Source: Bordetella petrii (GTDB lineage: Bacteria > Pseudomonadota > Gammaproteobacteria > Burkholderiales > Burkholderiaceae_B). Taken from it: a stretch of 64,000 bases of DNA. The position numbers were made by a program, and so were the translations under genes. Each line of letters opens with the position of its first letter. The first letter of the stretch is position 1. Of this stretch, positions 52,056-60,820 are shown one piece after another. The notes under the pieces were generated by a model. That model was not told where the DNA came from. It searched no databases and saw only the letters and a program-made list of their open reading frames with translations. Where the stretch lies: NCBI RefSeq assembly GCF_017356245.1, contig NZ_JAFMZZ010000001.1, positions 3,112,745 to 3,176,744 on the forward strand. The letters are read 5' to 3'.

Positions 52056-52970
52056 TCAGCCCGCCCGGCTGGCCGTCACTTCCCAGGCCGCCTCGGCCAG
52101 GTCCGCCAGCCGCGCCCGCGAACGGTACAGGCGCACCTCGAAAGAGATTTCCTCGCTGCGCCCGCCCAGCGCCGCCAGCGTGCCGCGGCGGCAGTCCCCA
52201 GCCACCATCGACCAGGGCAGCCAGGCCACGCCCAGGCCCTTGAGCACCAGGCCGTGGGCGGCATCCAGGGAATCGATGCGCAGGAAAGGCGCCAGCGCAT
52301 AGGGCATGGCTTCCAGGCGGTCGCCGACGATGCGCTCCATCGACAGCCCGCCGGCATAGGTCAGCAGCGGCACTCCGGGGCCGGCTTCGCGCAGCGCATA
52401 ACGGGGCCGGCCGCGCGTGTCCGCCTGGCTGACCGGCACCAGCTTGTCAGTACCCAGCGTCATGTAGCGGTAGCGTTCCGGGCTGAGCTGCACCGATAGC
52501 GCCGGGTGTTCATAGCAGCACAGCAGGTCGATCCGGCCCTGCTCCATCCGGGCGACCAGGTCCTGCATCATGCCGGTGCTGAGCTCGACCTGCGCGCCTT
52601 CGGCCAGCACCTTCGGGCTGCGGTGCCGCAGACGGGCGATCCAGTCGGCCACCAGCGTGCGCGCCAGGCTGCGGCCGGTGGCAATGCGCAGCACGGACTC
52701 GCCGGCCGCGCCCGAGCGGCGGATCCGGTGGCGCACCTGCTCCATCCGCTCGACCACCTGCGCCGCCGTCTTGAGCAGCGCCTCGCCCTGCGGCGTCAGG
52801 ATGACGGGGGCCCGCTGGCGCTCCACCAGCGGCGTGCCGGCCCAGGCTTCCAGCGCCCGGATGCGCCGGCCGAACGCCGGATGGGTAACGTGGCGCAGCT
52901 CGGCCGCGCGCACAAAGCTGCCGGTCCGCGCCAGCGCGATCAGATCTTCCAGAAGTTTCAGGTCGGCCAT
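52056..52970 (-). CDS. LysR-family transcriptional regulator
   Basis: A 304-residue LysR protein: helix-turn-helix at about 3-62 (LLEDLIALARTGSFVRAAEL; HPAFGRRIRALEAW) and effector domain about 90-295. It is encoded upstream of the Bug/aspartoacylase pair on the same strand, with a 133-base gap containing two palindromes, and directly downstream of another Bug gene. It probably controls the pair downstream. Confidence 0.92.
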   Translation of the reverse strand: MADLKLLEDLIALARTGSFVRAAELRHVTHPAFGRRIRALEAWAGTPLVERQRAPVILTPQGEALLKTAAQVVERMEQVRHRIRRSGAAGESVLRIATGRSLARTLVADWIARLRHRSPKVLAEGAQVELSTGMMQDLVARMEQGRIDLLCCYEHPALSVQLSPERYRYMTLGTDKLVPVSQADTRGRPRYALREAGPGVPLLTYAGGLSMERIVGDRLEAMPYALAPFLRIDSLDAAHGLVLKGLGVAWLPWSMVAGDCRRGTLAALGGRSEEISFEVRLYRSRARLADLAEAAWEVTASRAG

Positions 52971-52998
52971 GACCCGGCAGCTTACGCCATTCCGGGTT

Positions 52999-53961
52999 CT
53001 AGTTGGTTTGAATGTTCGCGCCCTTGATGATGTCCGTCCAGCGGGCGGTTTCTTTGCTGGAAAGTTCCATCAGATCTTGCGCTGTTCCGGGATAGGGCAT
53101 CGCGCCCAGCTCGGCCAGCTGCTTGATCATCGGCTTCTCTTTTGCGATGCCGATGACCGTGTCCTGCAGCTTCCTGATCACGTCGGAAGGGGTGCCCGCG
53201 GGCGCCATGACCCCATACCATGACTCGACGACCGCGTCTTTCACGCCGGCTTCGGCCAGCGTGGGCACATCGGGAATGGCCGGGCTGCGCTGGTCGCTGG
53301 CGATCGCCAGCACGCGGACCTTGCCGGGCTCGATGTACGGCAGCACGTTCGGCAGGTTGGCGAACAGCACCTGCACCTGGCCCGACAGCAGGTCGGCTGT
53401 CGCGGGCCCGGCGCCGCGATACGGCACATGCGAGAACTTGACACCCGACCGGTACATGAACAGCTCGCCGGTCAGGTGATTGACAGAGCCGATGCCGGCC
53501 GAGGCCATGTTCAGTTTCCCGGGATTCCGCTTGGCGTACGCAACCAGTTCCGCCACGCTCTTGACCGGCGTATGCACCGAAACCGTCAATACGTTCGGCA
53601 CGGTGGAAAACAGCGCAACCGGCGCGAAATCCTTGTTGGCGTCGTAAGGCAGCTCTTTGGCCAGCAAAGGCTGGATCGACTGCTGCCCCATCGTCGCCAG
53701 CAACAGCGTGTAGCCATCGGCCTGGGCCTTGGCCACCAGGTTCGCGCCGATACTGCCGCCGGCGCCCGGCTTGTTCTCGACAATAACCGGCTGCCCAAGC
53801 ACCTGCGACATGCGGTCGGCCAGCAGGCGTCCCATCAGGTTCACGGTGCCGCCCGGGGCGAATGGAACGACGATGGTGATGGGTTTTTCAGGGTAGGCCT
53901 GGGCATTTGTCCCCAGGCAGATGCCCGCTGCGGCGGCCAGCGCCAAGACGATCTTGAACAT
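52999..53961 (-). CDS. Bug/TctC-family periplasmic solute-binding protein
   Basis: A 320-residue secreted protein with a 22-residue signal peptide ending NAQA and the opening YPEKPITIVVPFAPGGTVNLMGR, VVENKPGAGGSIGANLVA and SAGIGSVNHLTGELF. GGAGG lies 6 bases before the ATG. It follows the argininosuccinate-lyase-like gene by 24 bases in the same direction, so it likely delivers the amino-polycarboxylate that the lyase splits. Confidence 0.92.
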   Translation of the reverse strand: MFKIVLALAAAAGICLGTNAQAYPEKPITIVVPFAPGGTVNLMGRLLADRMSQVLGQPVIVENKPGAGGSIGANLVAKAQADGYTLLLATMGQQSIQPLLAKELPYDANKDFAPVALFSTVPNVLTVSVHTPVKSVAELVAYAKRNPGKLNMASAGIGSVNHLTGELFMYRSGVKFSHVPYRGAGPATADLLSGQVQVLFANLPNVLPYIEPGKVRVLAIASDQRSPAIPDVPTLAEAGVKDAVVESWYGVMAPAGTPSDVIRKLQDTVIGIAKEKPMIKQLAELGAMPYPGTAQDLMELSSKETARWTDIIKGANIQTN

Positions 53962-53985
53962 GATGAATCTCCTCCGTTTTTATAG

Positions 53986-55518
53986 TCAGGTTTTCTGCAA
54001 CGCGGGTTCGCCCGTATCAGACGAGACAAGTGCGCGTATGCGGGTTTGCAGCAGCTCACGGGCGTCGATGGCCTGCCGAGCCGCGATTCCAACAACATCC
54101 TTCTTCTGGCCAAGCAACGCCGCCTGCGCCTCGATGCGTTCGAGCACACGGCGTGGCGCCGGCCCGCCCGGCGACTGGCGCGCGGCCACGTTGCGCACGG
54201 GATCCAGGCAACTGCCGATGTCGTCGTCCTGCAGCAATATCGGCCGCCCAAGCTGCTGCTCTGCCGCGGACGCGATCATCTGCGGCGTTATCTGCCGGGC
54301 CGGCATGCCGCTGTCCAATGCATGCCGGACAACCGCCCCTATGATGTGATGCGCGTCGCGGAACGAAATGTCCGCCTTGCACACCAGCAGGTCCGCCAGA
54401 TCCGTCACGGTCGAGAAATCCTCGGCGGCGCGGGATGCCATGCGGGCCCGGTTGGGCTCGACTTCCTCCACCAGCAGCTTCATCAGTTCCAGAGACTTCA
54501 ACGCCTCTTCGCATGCCTCCCAGCAGGTCCGGGTGCTTTCGCGGCTGCTGTCGCCCGAATGGGTGAAATGCGTGGATTTCACAGTGGCAAGGGCAGCCGA
54601 AGTCAACCCGATCAAGTGGCCTGTTTTCCCGCGCAGGTACTCCAGCACGGCTGGATTCTTTTTCTGCGGCATGATGCTGGAGGTGCTGGCCACCCGGTCC
54701 GGGAACGACAGCAAGCCGAATTCCGGGGTCGACCAAATGTAGAAGTCCTGCACCATGCGGCTGCAGGTAATCATCATGATCGACAGCGCCGCGCTCAGTT
54801 CCAGCGCGAAGTCGCGCGATGCGACGCCATCCAGGGCATTCGCGAGCGGCCGGGCAAAGCCCAGCATCGCGCTGGTGGCGTCGCGATCGATGGGAAACGA
54901 TGTTCCCGCCAGCGCGCACGAACCCAGCGGCGAAGCGTCCGCCGTGTCCATCGCATGCAGGATCCTGTCGATGTCCCGGGACCAGGCATCCACCAGCGCC
55001 GAAAGGTAATAGCCGTAAGTGATCGGCTGCGCGGCCTGCATGTGGGTATAGCCCGGCATCGCGCAATCGGCGTACTTGCGGGCCTGCCGCAGCGCGGCTT
55101 GCGCCACCCCGACCAGCGCGCCCGCGATGCGGGCCGCGAAATCCCGCGCCCGCAGGCGGTCGATGGTAGCCCCCATATCGTTGCGGCTGCGGGCGGTGTG
55201 CAGCCGCCCGCCCACATCTTGCCCGACCAGCTTGATCAGGTGGGCCTCATAGTTGAAGTAGGCCTCTTCCCGCGCGGGATCGAGTTCCACCGCATCAGGG
55301 CCGTCCGATTGCATCTTCAGCAAGGCCGTCCCCAGGCGGATCGACACGCTCCGGTCGAGTATGCCCTGCTCATGCAGCATCAGCAGATGCGCGAGATTGA
55401 TCTGATTCAGCATCTCGAAATTGGCGTAGAACTCGCGATTCAGGCGCGGAAGAAAAACATGCTGGATCACCTCTTTTGCAAGAGGCTGCTTGAGGCGGCT
55501 GCTTACTTTGGATTCCAT
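53986..55518 (-). CDS. Argininosuccinate lyase / fumarase superfamily C-N lyase, catabolic type
   Basis: A 510-residue lyase. Superfamily boxes are present: HTARSRNDM (107-115), PGYTHMQAAQPIT with His159, and the flexible signature loop SSIMPQKKNP (280-289) with catalytic Ser281. Unlike biosynthetic ArgH (about 460 residues), it lacks the N-terminal WGGRF motif and has a longer tail. It stands beside a Bug protein and a divergent LysR gene instead of arginine genes. It likely splits an N-substituted aspartate to fumarate and an amine, as in ethylenediamine-disuccinate lyases; the actual substrate is unknown. Confidence 0.85.
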   Translation of the reverse strand: MESKVSSRLKQPLAKEVIQHVFLPRLNREFYANFEMLNQINLAHLLMLHEQGILDRSVSIRLGTALLKMQSDGPDAVELDPAREEAYFNYEAHLIKLVGQDVGGRLHTARSRNDMGATIDRLRARDFAARIAGALVGVAQAALRQARKYADCAMPGYTHMQAAQPITYGYYLSALVDAWSRDIDRILHAMDTADASPLGSCALAGTSFPIDRDATSAMLGFARPLANALDGVASRDFALELSAALSIMMITCSRMVQDFYIWSTPEFGLLSFPDRVASTSSIMPQKKNPAVLEYLRGKTGHLIGLTSAALATVKSTHFTHSGDSSRESTRTCWEACEEALKSLELMKLLVEEVEPNRARMASRAAEDFSTVTDLADLLVCKADISFRDAHHIIGAVVRHALDSGMPARQITPQMIASAAEQQLGRPILLQDDDIGSCLDPVRNVAARQSPGGPAPRRVLERIEAQAALLGQKKDVVGIAARQAIDARELLQTRIRALVSSDTGEPALQKT

Positions 55519-55593
55519 CTCGGCCAGGTAGAAACGTGGAAAACCGTAGTCTCCATCTGCCGCAATTCATGCGTCAAATCAGATTTTTACGCC

Positions 55594-55612
55594 TATCTAT
55601 ACAATAATGATA
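55594..55612. promoter_or_regulatory. Candidate LysR-type operator, TATC-N11-GATA
   Basis: TATC (55594-55597) and GATA (55609-55612) are inverted around 11 AT-rich bases, the T-N11-A layout of LysR sites. It lies 76-94 bases upstream of the lyase start and 35-53 bases upstream of the LysR start, in a strongly AT-rich patch that must carry both promoters. Confidence 0.5.
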
Positions 55613-55646
55613 TGGCAAGGCAATAAGCATTCCAGAGGATTCGCGC

Positions 55647-56552
55647 ATGAACTTCAAACAAGTCGAGGCTTTTCGCGCCGTCATGATGACGCGCTCGATG
55701 ACCACGGCGGCCGGGCTGCTGCACACCTCGCAGCCGAATGTCAGCCGCTGGATAGCGCTGCTCGAAAAAACCCTGGGGTTCGGCCTGTTCCAGCGCGTCG
55801 GCACCAGGCTGATTCCCACGCCAGAGGCAGAGGCGTTCTATGCCGATGTCGAGCGCGCATTCATCGGGCTGGAATCACTGAATGACAGCGCCAGCTCGAT
55901 CCGCCGCAGAGGCACCGGCCTGCTGCGGGTAGGCGCGGTGGGTTCTATTACCCAATGCGTTCTGCCGGACGCCATTCGCCTGTTCAGGCAGAAATTCTCG
56001 GATATCCCCGTGGTGGTCAATACGGGCGGGTCCGACGTCGTGGCCAAGTGGATGGCGACGGGATTCTGCGATATCGGCTTCTGCTCGATCCATACCGACA
56101 TGCCGAGCTTGCGTTACGAGCGTATCAATACGGCGCATGGCGTCGGCATCGTGGCCGGCTCGCATCGGCTGGCCGCCAGGAAAATCTTGAAACCCGCCGA
56201 TTTCAACGAAGAAAACTTCATTTCGCTGCCGGCGGGCAGTTTCAACAGGGCGGCGATCGACCGCCATTTTCCCGATGATTCAAGAATTCTCTCGATAGAA
56301 ACCCCTTATGCCACCACCATCTGCACCATGGTCGGCAAGGGGCTCGGGGTGTCGATCGTCAACCCGGTCGTGTCGCGGGCCTTGCAGGAGCCCGGCCTGC
56401 GTGAAATACCCTTCTCTGAAAAAATCGACTTCCACAGCTACGCAGTGACGTCCGATCATTTTCCCGTCAACTCGCTGGCCAGGCGCATGGTGGAATGCGT
56501 GCACGAAACTTTCACCACCTTGAACCGCGGCGCCAGGCGTTCCCGCTCATGA
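55647..56552 (+). CDS. LysR-family transcriptional regulator, divergent from the lyase operon
   Basis: A 301-residue LysR protein with helix-turn-helix at about 1-62 (FKQVEAFRAVMMTRSMTTAA; QPNVSRWIALLEKTLG) and effector domain about 90-290. GAGG lies upstream of the ATG. Its divergent layout with the lyase and Bug genes and the T-N11-A motif between make it the likely regulator of that pair. Codon use is slightly more AT-rich than in neighbouring operons. Its last 6 bases overlap the end of the convergent permease gene. Confidence 0.92.
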   Translation: MNFKQVEAFRAVMMTRSMTTAAGLLHTSQPNVSRWIALLEKTLGFGLFQRVGTRLIPTPEAEAFYADVERAFIGLESLNDSASSIRRRGTGLLRVGAVGSITQCVLPDAIRLFRQKFSDIPVVVNTGGSDVVAKWMATGFCDIGFCSIHTDMPSLRYERINTAHGVGIVAGSHRLAARKILKPADFNEENFISLPAGSFNRAAIDRHFPDDSRILSIETPYATTICTMVGKGLGVSIVNPVVSRALQEPGLREIPFSEKIDFHSYAVTSDHFPVNSLARRMVECVHETFTTLNRGARRSRS

Positions 56553-57863
56553 AATCGGCCGGCCCGCCCGCCCCCGGGCCTGCCTGGCCCCGGCAATAAG
56601 CAGCCCCAGCGCCAGCCACGCCGCGCCGCCCGCCAAACCGGCCGCGCCGCTGGAAACCAGCAGCACCAGCGCCATGATGAAAGCCAGCGGCAGCAGGACC
56701 GCGGGCAGCGGCATCTGGAAAGCGGGCGCGGGGCCGCCCTTGCGGCGCAGCTTCAGCAGCACCAGCAGCGGCGCAATAAAGTGCAGCACATACAAAAAGC
56801 CGCCGATCGCCGTGGAAATATGCAGGGTGCCGATCAGCGCCACCAGCGCCAGCATGGCCCCGCTGACCAGCACGGCGGCCCAGGGCGCGCCGGTGGCCGG
56901 GCTTACCCGCGCCAGGGCCGGCGGCAGCAGCCCGTCGCGCGCCATGGCAAAACTGATGCGCGACGTCACCACCAGCACGGCATTCGCCGTGGCCGCGGTG
57001 GTCAGCACGGCCACCAGCGCCACCGCACGGCCCCCCACGGGGCCAAGAAAGGTCCGCGCGGCATCGGCCAGCGGCGCGGCGGACGCGCCGAGTTCGCGCC
57101 AGTCCAGCGTGCCCAACGCGGCGCAGGCCACCAGCAAGTACACCACCAGCACGATGGCCAGCGTCAGCAGAATGGCCAGCGGCAGGTTGCGTTCCGGGCG
57201 CTCGATTTCTTCTCCGGCCGCGGCCACCATGTCAAAGCCGCCGAAGGCCAGGAAAGCGATCAGCGCGGCGGAAAGTATCCCGGGCAGCCCGTTGGGCATC
57301 CAGGGCGTAAAACGGTCCGCCTGCACCGACGGCATGCCCAGCGCGGCAAAGCCCAGCAGCCCCGCCAGCGCCAGCGCGATCACCAGCACCTGCAGTTGCC
57401 CCGACAGCCTGACGCCCGCCACATTGACCGCGATGCACACCAGCACCAGCCCGACCGCGCCCCAGGCCGAAGGCAGGCCGGTCAGCGAGGCCAGATACCC
57501 GCCGAACCCCAGCGTGACATAGCCGCTGACGAAAATGTAGGCTCCCCAGAACACCCAGCCCATCAGGAACCCCCAGCCGCGCCCCAGCACTTCGCGCACG
57601 AACACATAACCGCCGCCCGCCTCCGGATAGCGGCAGGCAAGTTCCGCGTACGGCAGCGCAATCAGCAGGGAAGCGATGAACGCCAGCCCGAACGCCAGCA
57701 GCGCGGCCGGGCCGGCCAGAGCGGCCGTGTGGCCGACCAGCACGAAAATGCCTCCGCCGATGGTTCCGCCGACGCCCAGCGCGACGGCGCCGCGCAAGCC
57801 CAAGGCCCGGCGCAACTGCGTCCGGGGCTGCGCGGTTTTCTGGCAAGACGCGGGGGTGGCCAT
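56547..57863 (-). CDS. APC-superfamily amino acid permease
   Basis: A 438-residue inner-membrane carrier with about twelve hydrophobic segments. The first helix has GVGGTIGGGIFVLVGHTAALAG in pieces, the unwound TM1 glycine motif of APC transporters, followed by PYAELACRYPEAGGGYVFV. FGGFDMVAAAGEEIERPERN in order marks TM6-7. It moves an amino acid or amine with protons. The AraC regulator gene lies 93 bases upstream in the same direction and is the probable controller. Confidence 0.9.
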   Translation of the reverse strand: MATPASCQKTAQPRTQLRRALGLRGAVALGVGGTIGGGIFVLVGHTAALAGPAALLAFGLAFIASLLIALPYAELACRYPEAGGGYVFVREVLGRGWGFLMGWVFWGAYIFVSGYVTLGFGGYLASLTGLPSAWGAVGLVLVCIAVNVAGVRLSGQLQVLVIALALAGLLGFAALGMPSVQADRFTPWMPNGLPGILSAALIAFLAFGGFDMVAAAGEEIERPERNLPLAILLTLAIVLVVYLLVACAALGTLDWRELGASAAPLADAARTFLGPVGGRAVALVAVLTTAATANAVLVVTSRISFAMARDGLLPPALARVSPATGAPWAAVLVSGAMLALVALIGTLHISTAIGGFLYVLHFIAPLLVLLKLRRKGGPAPAFQMPLPAVLLPLAFIMALVLLVSSGAAGLAGGAAWLALGLLIAGARQARGRAGRPIS

Positions 57864-57956
57864 GCGGGCTTCCTGGAAAGTGGCTGCAAGTCCGGGAAGT
57901 ATCGGGAAACGCGCAAACGGCGTATTGGCAAAAATTGCGGAATGCGGGGCTGGCGG

Positions 57957-58865
57957 TCAATGCACCGCGCCGTTGGCCGCGGCCCTGGCGAACTGCAGCG
58001 GCGTGATTCCGTAGCACCGCTTGAACTGCCTGGTCAGGGCGCTTTGGTCATAAAAGCCCGTTGCCGCGGCCACCTGCGCAATAGGCATCCCGCGGCGCAG
58101 AAAATGGCAGGCCCGCCCCAGGCGCACCTGGGTCAGGTAGGTGTGCGGCGTCAGGCCCAGGCAGCGCTTGAACAGGCCGATAAGCTGGAACGGCGTCAGC
58201 CCCGCCGCCCCGCTCAGGTCTTCCAGCCGCAAGTCCTGGGCGTACCGGGCATGGACCATATCGATGGCCAGGCGGATCAGCGCCTGGTCGCGCGGCGGCG
58301 GATCGATGCGCCCGCCCCCGCTGCCATGCCGTTGATACAGGCGGCCGAAAGTGGAAAACAGCAGCTCGCGTTCGCGGAACAGGTCGCGGCCGTCCTCCAG
58401 CGCCCGGTGCAGCGCCAGGAAGCTGCCGATGAGGTCGCTGTCGCTGAACATGTTGCGCGTGAAATAGGGAACATCTTCGATGCCCAGCCCGCGTGCCACG
58501 GCATCGACGGCCGACTGCGTCAAGTAAAACGACCGGTAAAGCCAGCGCTCGCTCGAACCCATCCAGCCCGCGTGCGCCTCGACCGGGTTGAAGACGAACA
58601 GGGTCGACGAACGCGCCTCTTCCACCACGCCGCGGCTCTTGATCACCGACCCGCCGGTTTCCGTCACCGCGATCACGAAACCGTCATGCGTGTGCGGCGG
58701 ATATTCCTGGGTAGAGAAATCCGCGTGCATCAGGCTGAGCCCGGGCGTATGGCGGTCCCACCAATAGCGCGACAGGTTCCGGGGGTCGGTGCGGGGCACG
58801 ATGAATACTCGGATTAAACTGGCGCCGGACCGAGACCCAGGCGCCTGATTGTCTGTGACAACCAT
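57957..58865 (-). CDS. AraC-family transcriptional regulator
   Basis: A 302-residue regulator. The N-terminal cupin-like sensing domain (about 35-175) includes HTHDGFVIAVTETGGSV; the C-terminal double helix-turn-helix (about 195-300) contains LRLEDLSGAAGLTPFQLIGLF and MPIAQVAAATGFYDQSALTRQ in parts, then FKRCYGITPLQFARA. It likely controls the downstream permease gene. The ATG at 58865 lies 42 bases from the divergent phosphoesterase start. Confidence 0.9.
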   Translation of the reverse strand: MVVTDNQAPGSRSGASLIRVFIVPRTDPRNLSRYWWDRHTPGLSLMHADFSTQEYPPHTHDGFVIAVTETGGSVIKSRGVVEEARSSTLFVFNPVEAHAGWMGSSERWLYRSFYLTQSAVDAVARGLGIEDVPYFTRNMFSDSDLIGSFLALHRALEDGRDLFRERELLFSTFGRLYQRHGSGGGRIDPPPRDQALIRLAIDMVHARYAQDLRLEDLSGAAGLTPFQLIGLFKRCLGLTPHTYLTQVRLGRACHFLRRGMPIAQVAAATGFYDQSALTRQFKRCYGITPLQFARAAANGAVH

Positions 58866-58907
58866 TCTAGCAACCCCCCAAACGCCCCTGCCCCCATATT
58901 CTTACCT

Positions 58908-60059
58908 ATGTCCAGAGTCTCGTTCCTGCTGCGCCTGATCGCCATTGTCGCCGCCGCCCATGTCTACGTCGGCCTGCGCCTGATTCCCGATCTTTCCCTG
59001 TCGGGCGGCCGGCAATGGGCCGGGGTGGCGGCGCTGGTGCTGTCGTGCATCCTGATGCCGGTGTCGCTGGTGATCCGCCCGTTTGCCGCGCGCCCCTGGG
59101 CCGACTGGGTGGCCGGCGCCGGGCTGGTGCTCATGGGCCTGTTCTCGTCCCTGTTCGTGCTGACCCTGCTGCGCGACGTGGCGCTGGCCGCGGCGCTGTC
59201 GATAAGCGCCCTGGCTTCGGCCGCGCTGCCGGTGCCGGCGCTCAAGACGGCCAGCGCCTTCGCGGTGCTGGCGCTGGCCCTGGCCGCCACGCTGGCGGGC
59301 GCGTTCAACGCCCGGCGCCTGGCGCGCGTGGTGCGCGTCGACGTGCCCATCGCCGGCCTGCCCGCCGCGCTGCACGGGTTCACCATTGCCCAGATCAGCG
59401 ATATCCACGTGGGCCCCACCATCAAGCAAGGCTATGTCGCGCACATCGTCCAGGCGGTCAACGCCCTGCGGCCCGACCTGATCGCCGTCACCGGCGACGT
59501 GGTCGACGGCCCGGTGGCGCAACTGGCGCCGCACACCCGGCCGCTGGGCCAGCTGGCCGCGCGCCACGGCGCGTACCTGGTGACGGGCAACCACGAATAC
59601 TATTCCGGCGCCGGACAATGGGTAGCGGAATTCCGCCGCATAGGCCTGCGCGTGCTGATGAACGAACACGCCGTGCTGGACCACGGCGATGCGCAGCTGG
59701 TGGTGGCCGGGGTAACCGACTACAGCGCCGGCGCGTTCGACCCTGCACAGGCCAGCAATCCGGCGGCGGCCCTGGCGGGCGCGCCCGCTGGCGCGATCAG
59801 CCTGCTGCTGGCGCACCAGCCCCGCAGCGCCGCCGCGGCCGCCCCGGCCGGCTACCGGCTGCAGCTGTCGGGCCACACGCACGGCGGCCAGTTCCTGCCC
59901 TGGAATTTCTTCGTGCGCTTCCAGCAGCCCTTTACCGCCGGCCTGCACCGCTTCCAGGACATGTGGGTATATACCAGCCGCGGCACCGGCTATTGGGGCC
60001 CGCCGCTGCGGCTGGGCGCGCCGTCGGAAATCACCTTGCTCAGGCTGGTTGCCGCCTGA
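58908..60059 (+). CDS. Membrane-anchored metallophosphoesterase (YkuE/YaeI-like)
   Basis: A 383-residue protein with three to four hydrophobic helices in the first 135 residues and a calcineurin-like domain from about 158. Metal ligands: D165 and H167 in QISDIHVG, VTGDVVDG, TGNHEYYSG and SGHTHGGQ. The closing YTSRGTGYWGPPLRLGAPSEI is typical of the YkuE/YaeI group, some of which hydrolyse UDP-diacylglucosamine or phospholipid-type diesters. The substrate here is not known. Divergent from the AraC gene, convergent with the aldolase gene. Confidence 0.9.
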   Translation: MSRVSFLLRLIAIVAAAHVYVGLRLIPDLSLSGGRQWAGVAALVLSCILMPVSLVIRPFAARPWADWVAGAGLVLMGLFSSLFVLTLLRDVALAAALSISALASAALPVPALKTASAFAVLALALAATLAGAFNARRLARVVRVDVPIAGLPAALHGFTIAQISDIHVGPTIKQGYVAHIVQAVNALRPDLIAVTGDVVDGPVAQLAPHTRPLGQLAARHGAYLVTGNHEYYSGAGQWVAEFRRIGLRVLMNEHAVLDHGDAQLVVAGVTDYSAGAFDPAQASNPAAALAGAPAGAISLLLAHQPRSAAAAAPAGYRLQLSGHTHGGQFLPWNFFVRFQQPFTAGLHRFQDMWVYTSRGTGYWGPPLRLGAPSEITLLRLVAA

Positions 60060-60068
60060 GCCCGGCGC

Positions 60069-60782
60069 CTACTCGTAGGCCTTCTTCTTCCACAATTCCC
60101 ACGGCCGGTTCATCACGCCGGCCATCATTGCGTCGGCCAGCGCCGCCTCTTCCTGGCTAAGGTAGGTCACTTCGCCGTTCAGGCCGATGGCCTTCTGCTG
60201 CAATGCCGCGTTCATTTCGGTATAGATGGCGCGGTACACCGCCACGGGAATGCCGCCGCCCACCGCGACGAAGCCATGGCCGCGCATCAGCGAGATCTGG
60301 CGGTCGCCCAGCGTCTGCGCCAGTTCTTTGCCATGGTCGCGGTTGCGCACCAGCATATCGGTATGCCCGAAGCAGCAGCGGATATCGAACACCGGCGCGC
60401 CGCCGCCCAGAAAACCGGCCATGTGGTAAATGGGCTGCAGCCGCACCGACGACCCGGCAAAAGGAATCACCGACGGCGAGTGGCTGTGCACCACGGCGTG
60501 CACATCGGGCCGCGCCCGGTAGATCTCGCCGTGGATGTAGCGTTCCAGATAAGGCTTGCGGTCATCCTTGGCGGCTACCTCGGAATCCATGCCGAACTCC
60601 ATGATGTCGTCGGCCGTAACCAGCTCGGGCGCCAACGAGCGCGACAGCAGGAAACGCTGGGCATCGTGCGGATGGCGCACGCTGACGTGGCCGAAGCCGT
60701 CCAGCACGCCGAAGCGCGCCAGCACGCGATTGGCGACGACCAGGTCATCGATGCAGGCTTTGAGGTCCGGGGCAATGCTCAT
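60069..60782 (-). CDS. Class II aldolase/adducin family protein
   Basis: A 237-residue zinc enzyme of the AraD/FucA fold. FGHVSVRHP, HGEIYRARPDVHAVVHSHSPSV in order (metal His pair and the acidic residue), then LMRGHGFVAVG with a third His. These catalyse retro-aldol, epimerase or decarboxylase reactions; bacterial homologues of this length near Bug proteins are uncharacterised. The start at 60782 has a GGAAACTCC-like leader on the minus strand. It follows a Bug gene by 38 bases. Confidence 0.88.
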   Translation of the reverse strand: MSIAPDLKACIDDLVVANRVLARFGVLDGFGHVSVRHPHDAQRFLLSRSLAPELVTADDIMEFGMDSEVAAKDDRKPYLERYIHGEIYRARPDVHAVVHSHSPSVIPFAGSSVRLQPIYHMAGFLGGGAPVFDIRCCFGHTDMLVRNRDHGKELAQTLGDRQISLMRGHGFVAVGGGIPVAVYRAIYTEMNAALQQKAIGLNGEVTYLSQEEAALADAMMAGVMNRPWELWKKKAYE

Positions 60783-60820
60783 GGAGTTTCCTTGAAACGA
60801 AGTCTGAAGGCGGGGCAGCG

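Noticed and set aside
53986..55518. Annotation as biosynthetic argH
   Set aside because: WGGRF motif missing, protein about 50 residues longer, and the context is a Bug gene and a LysR regulator, not arginine synthesis.
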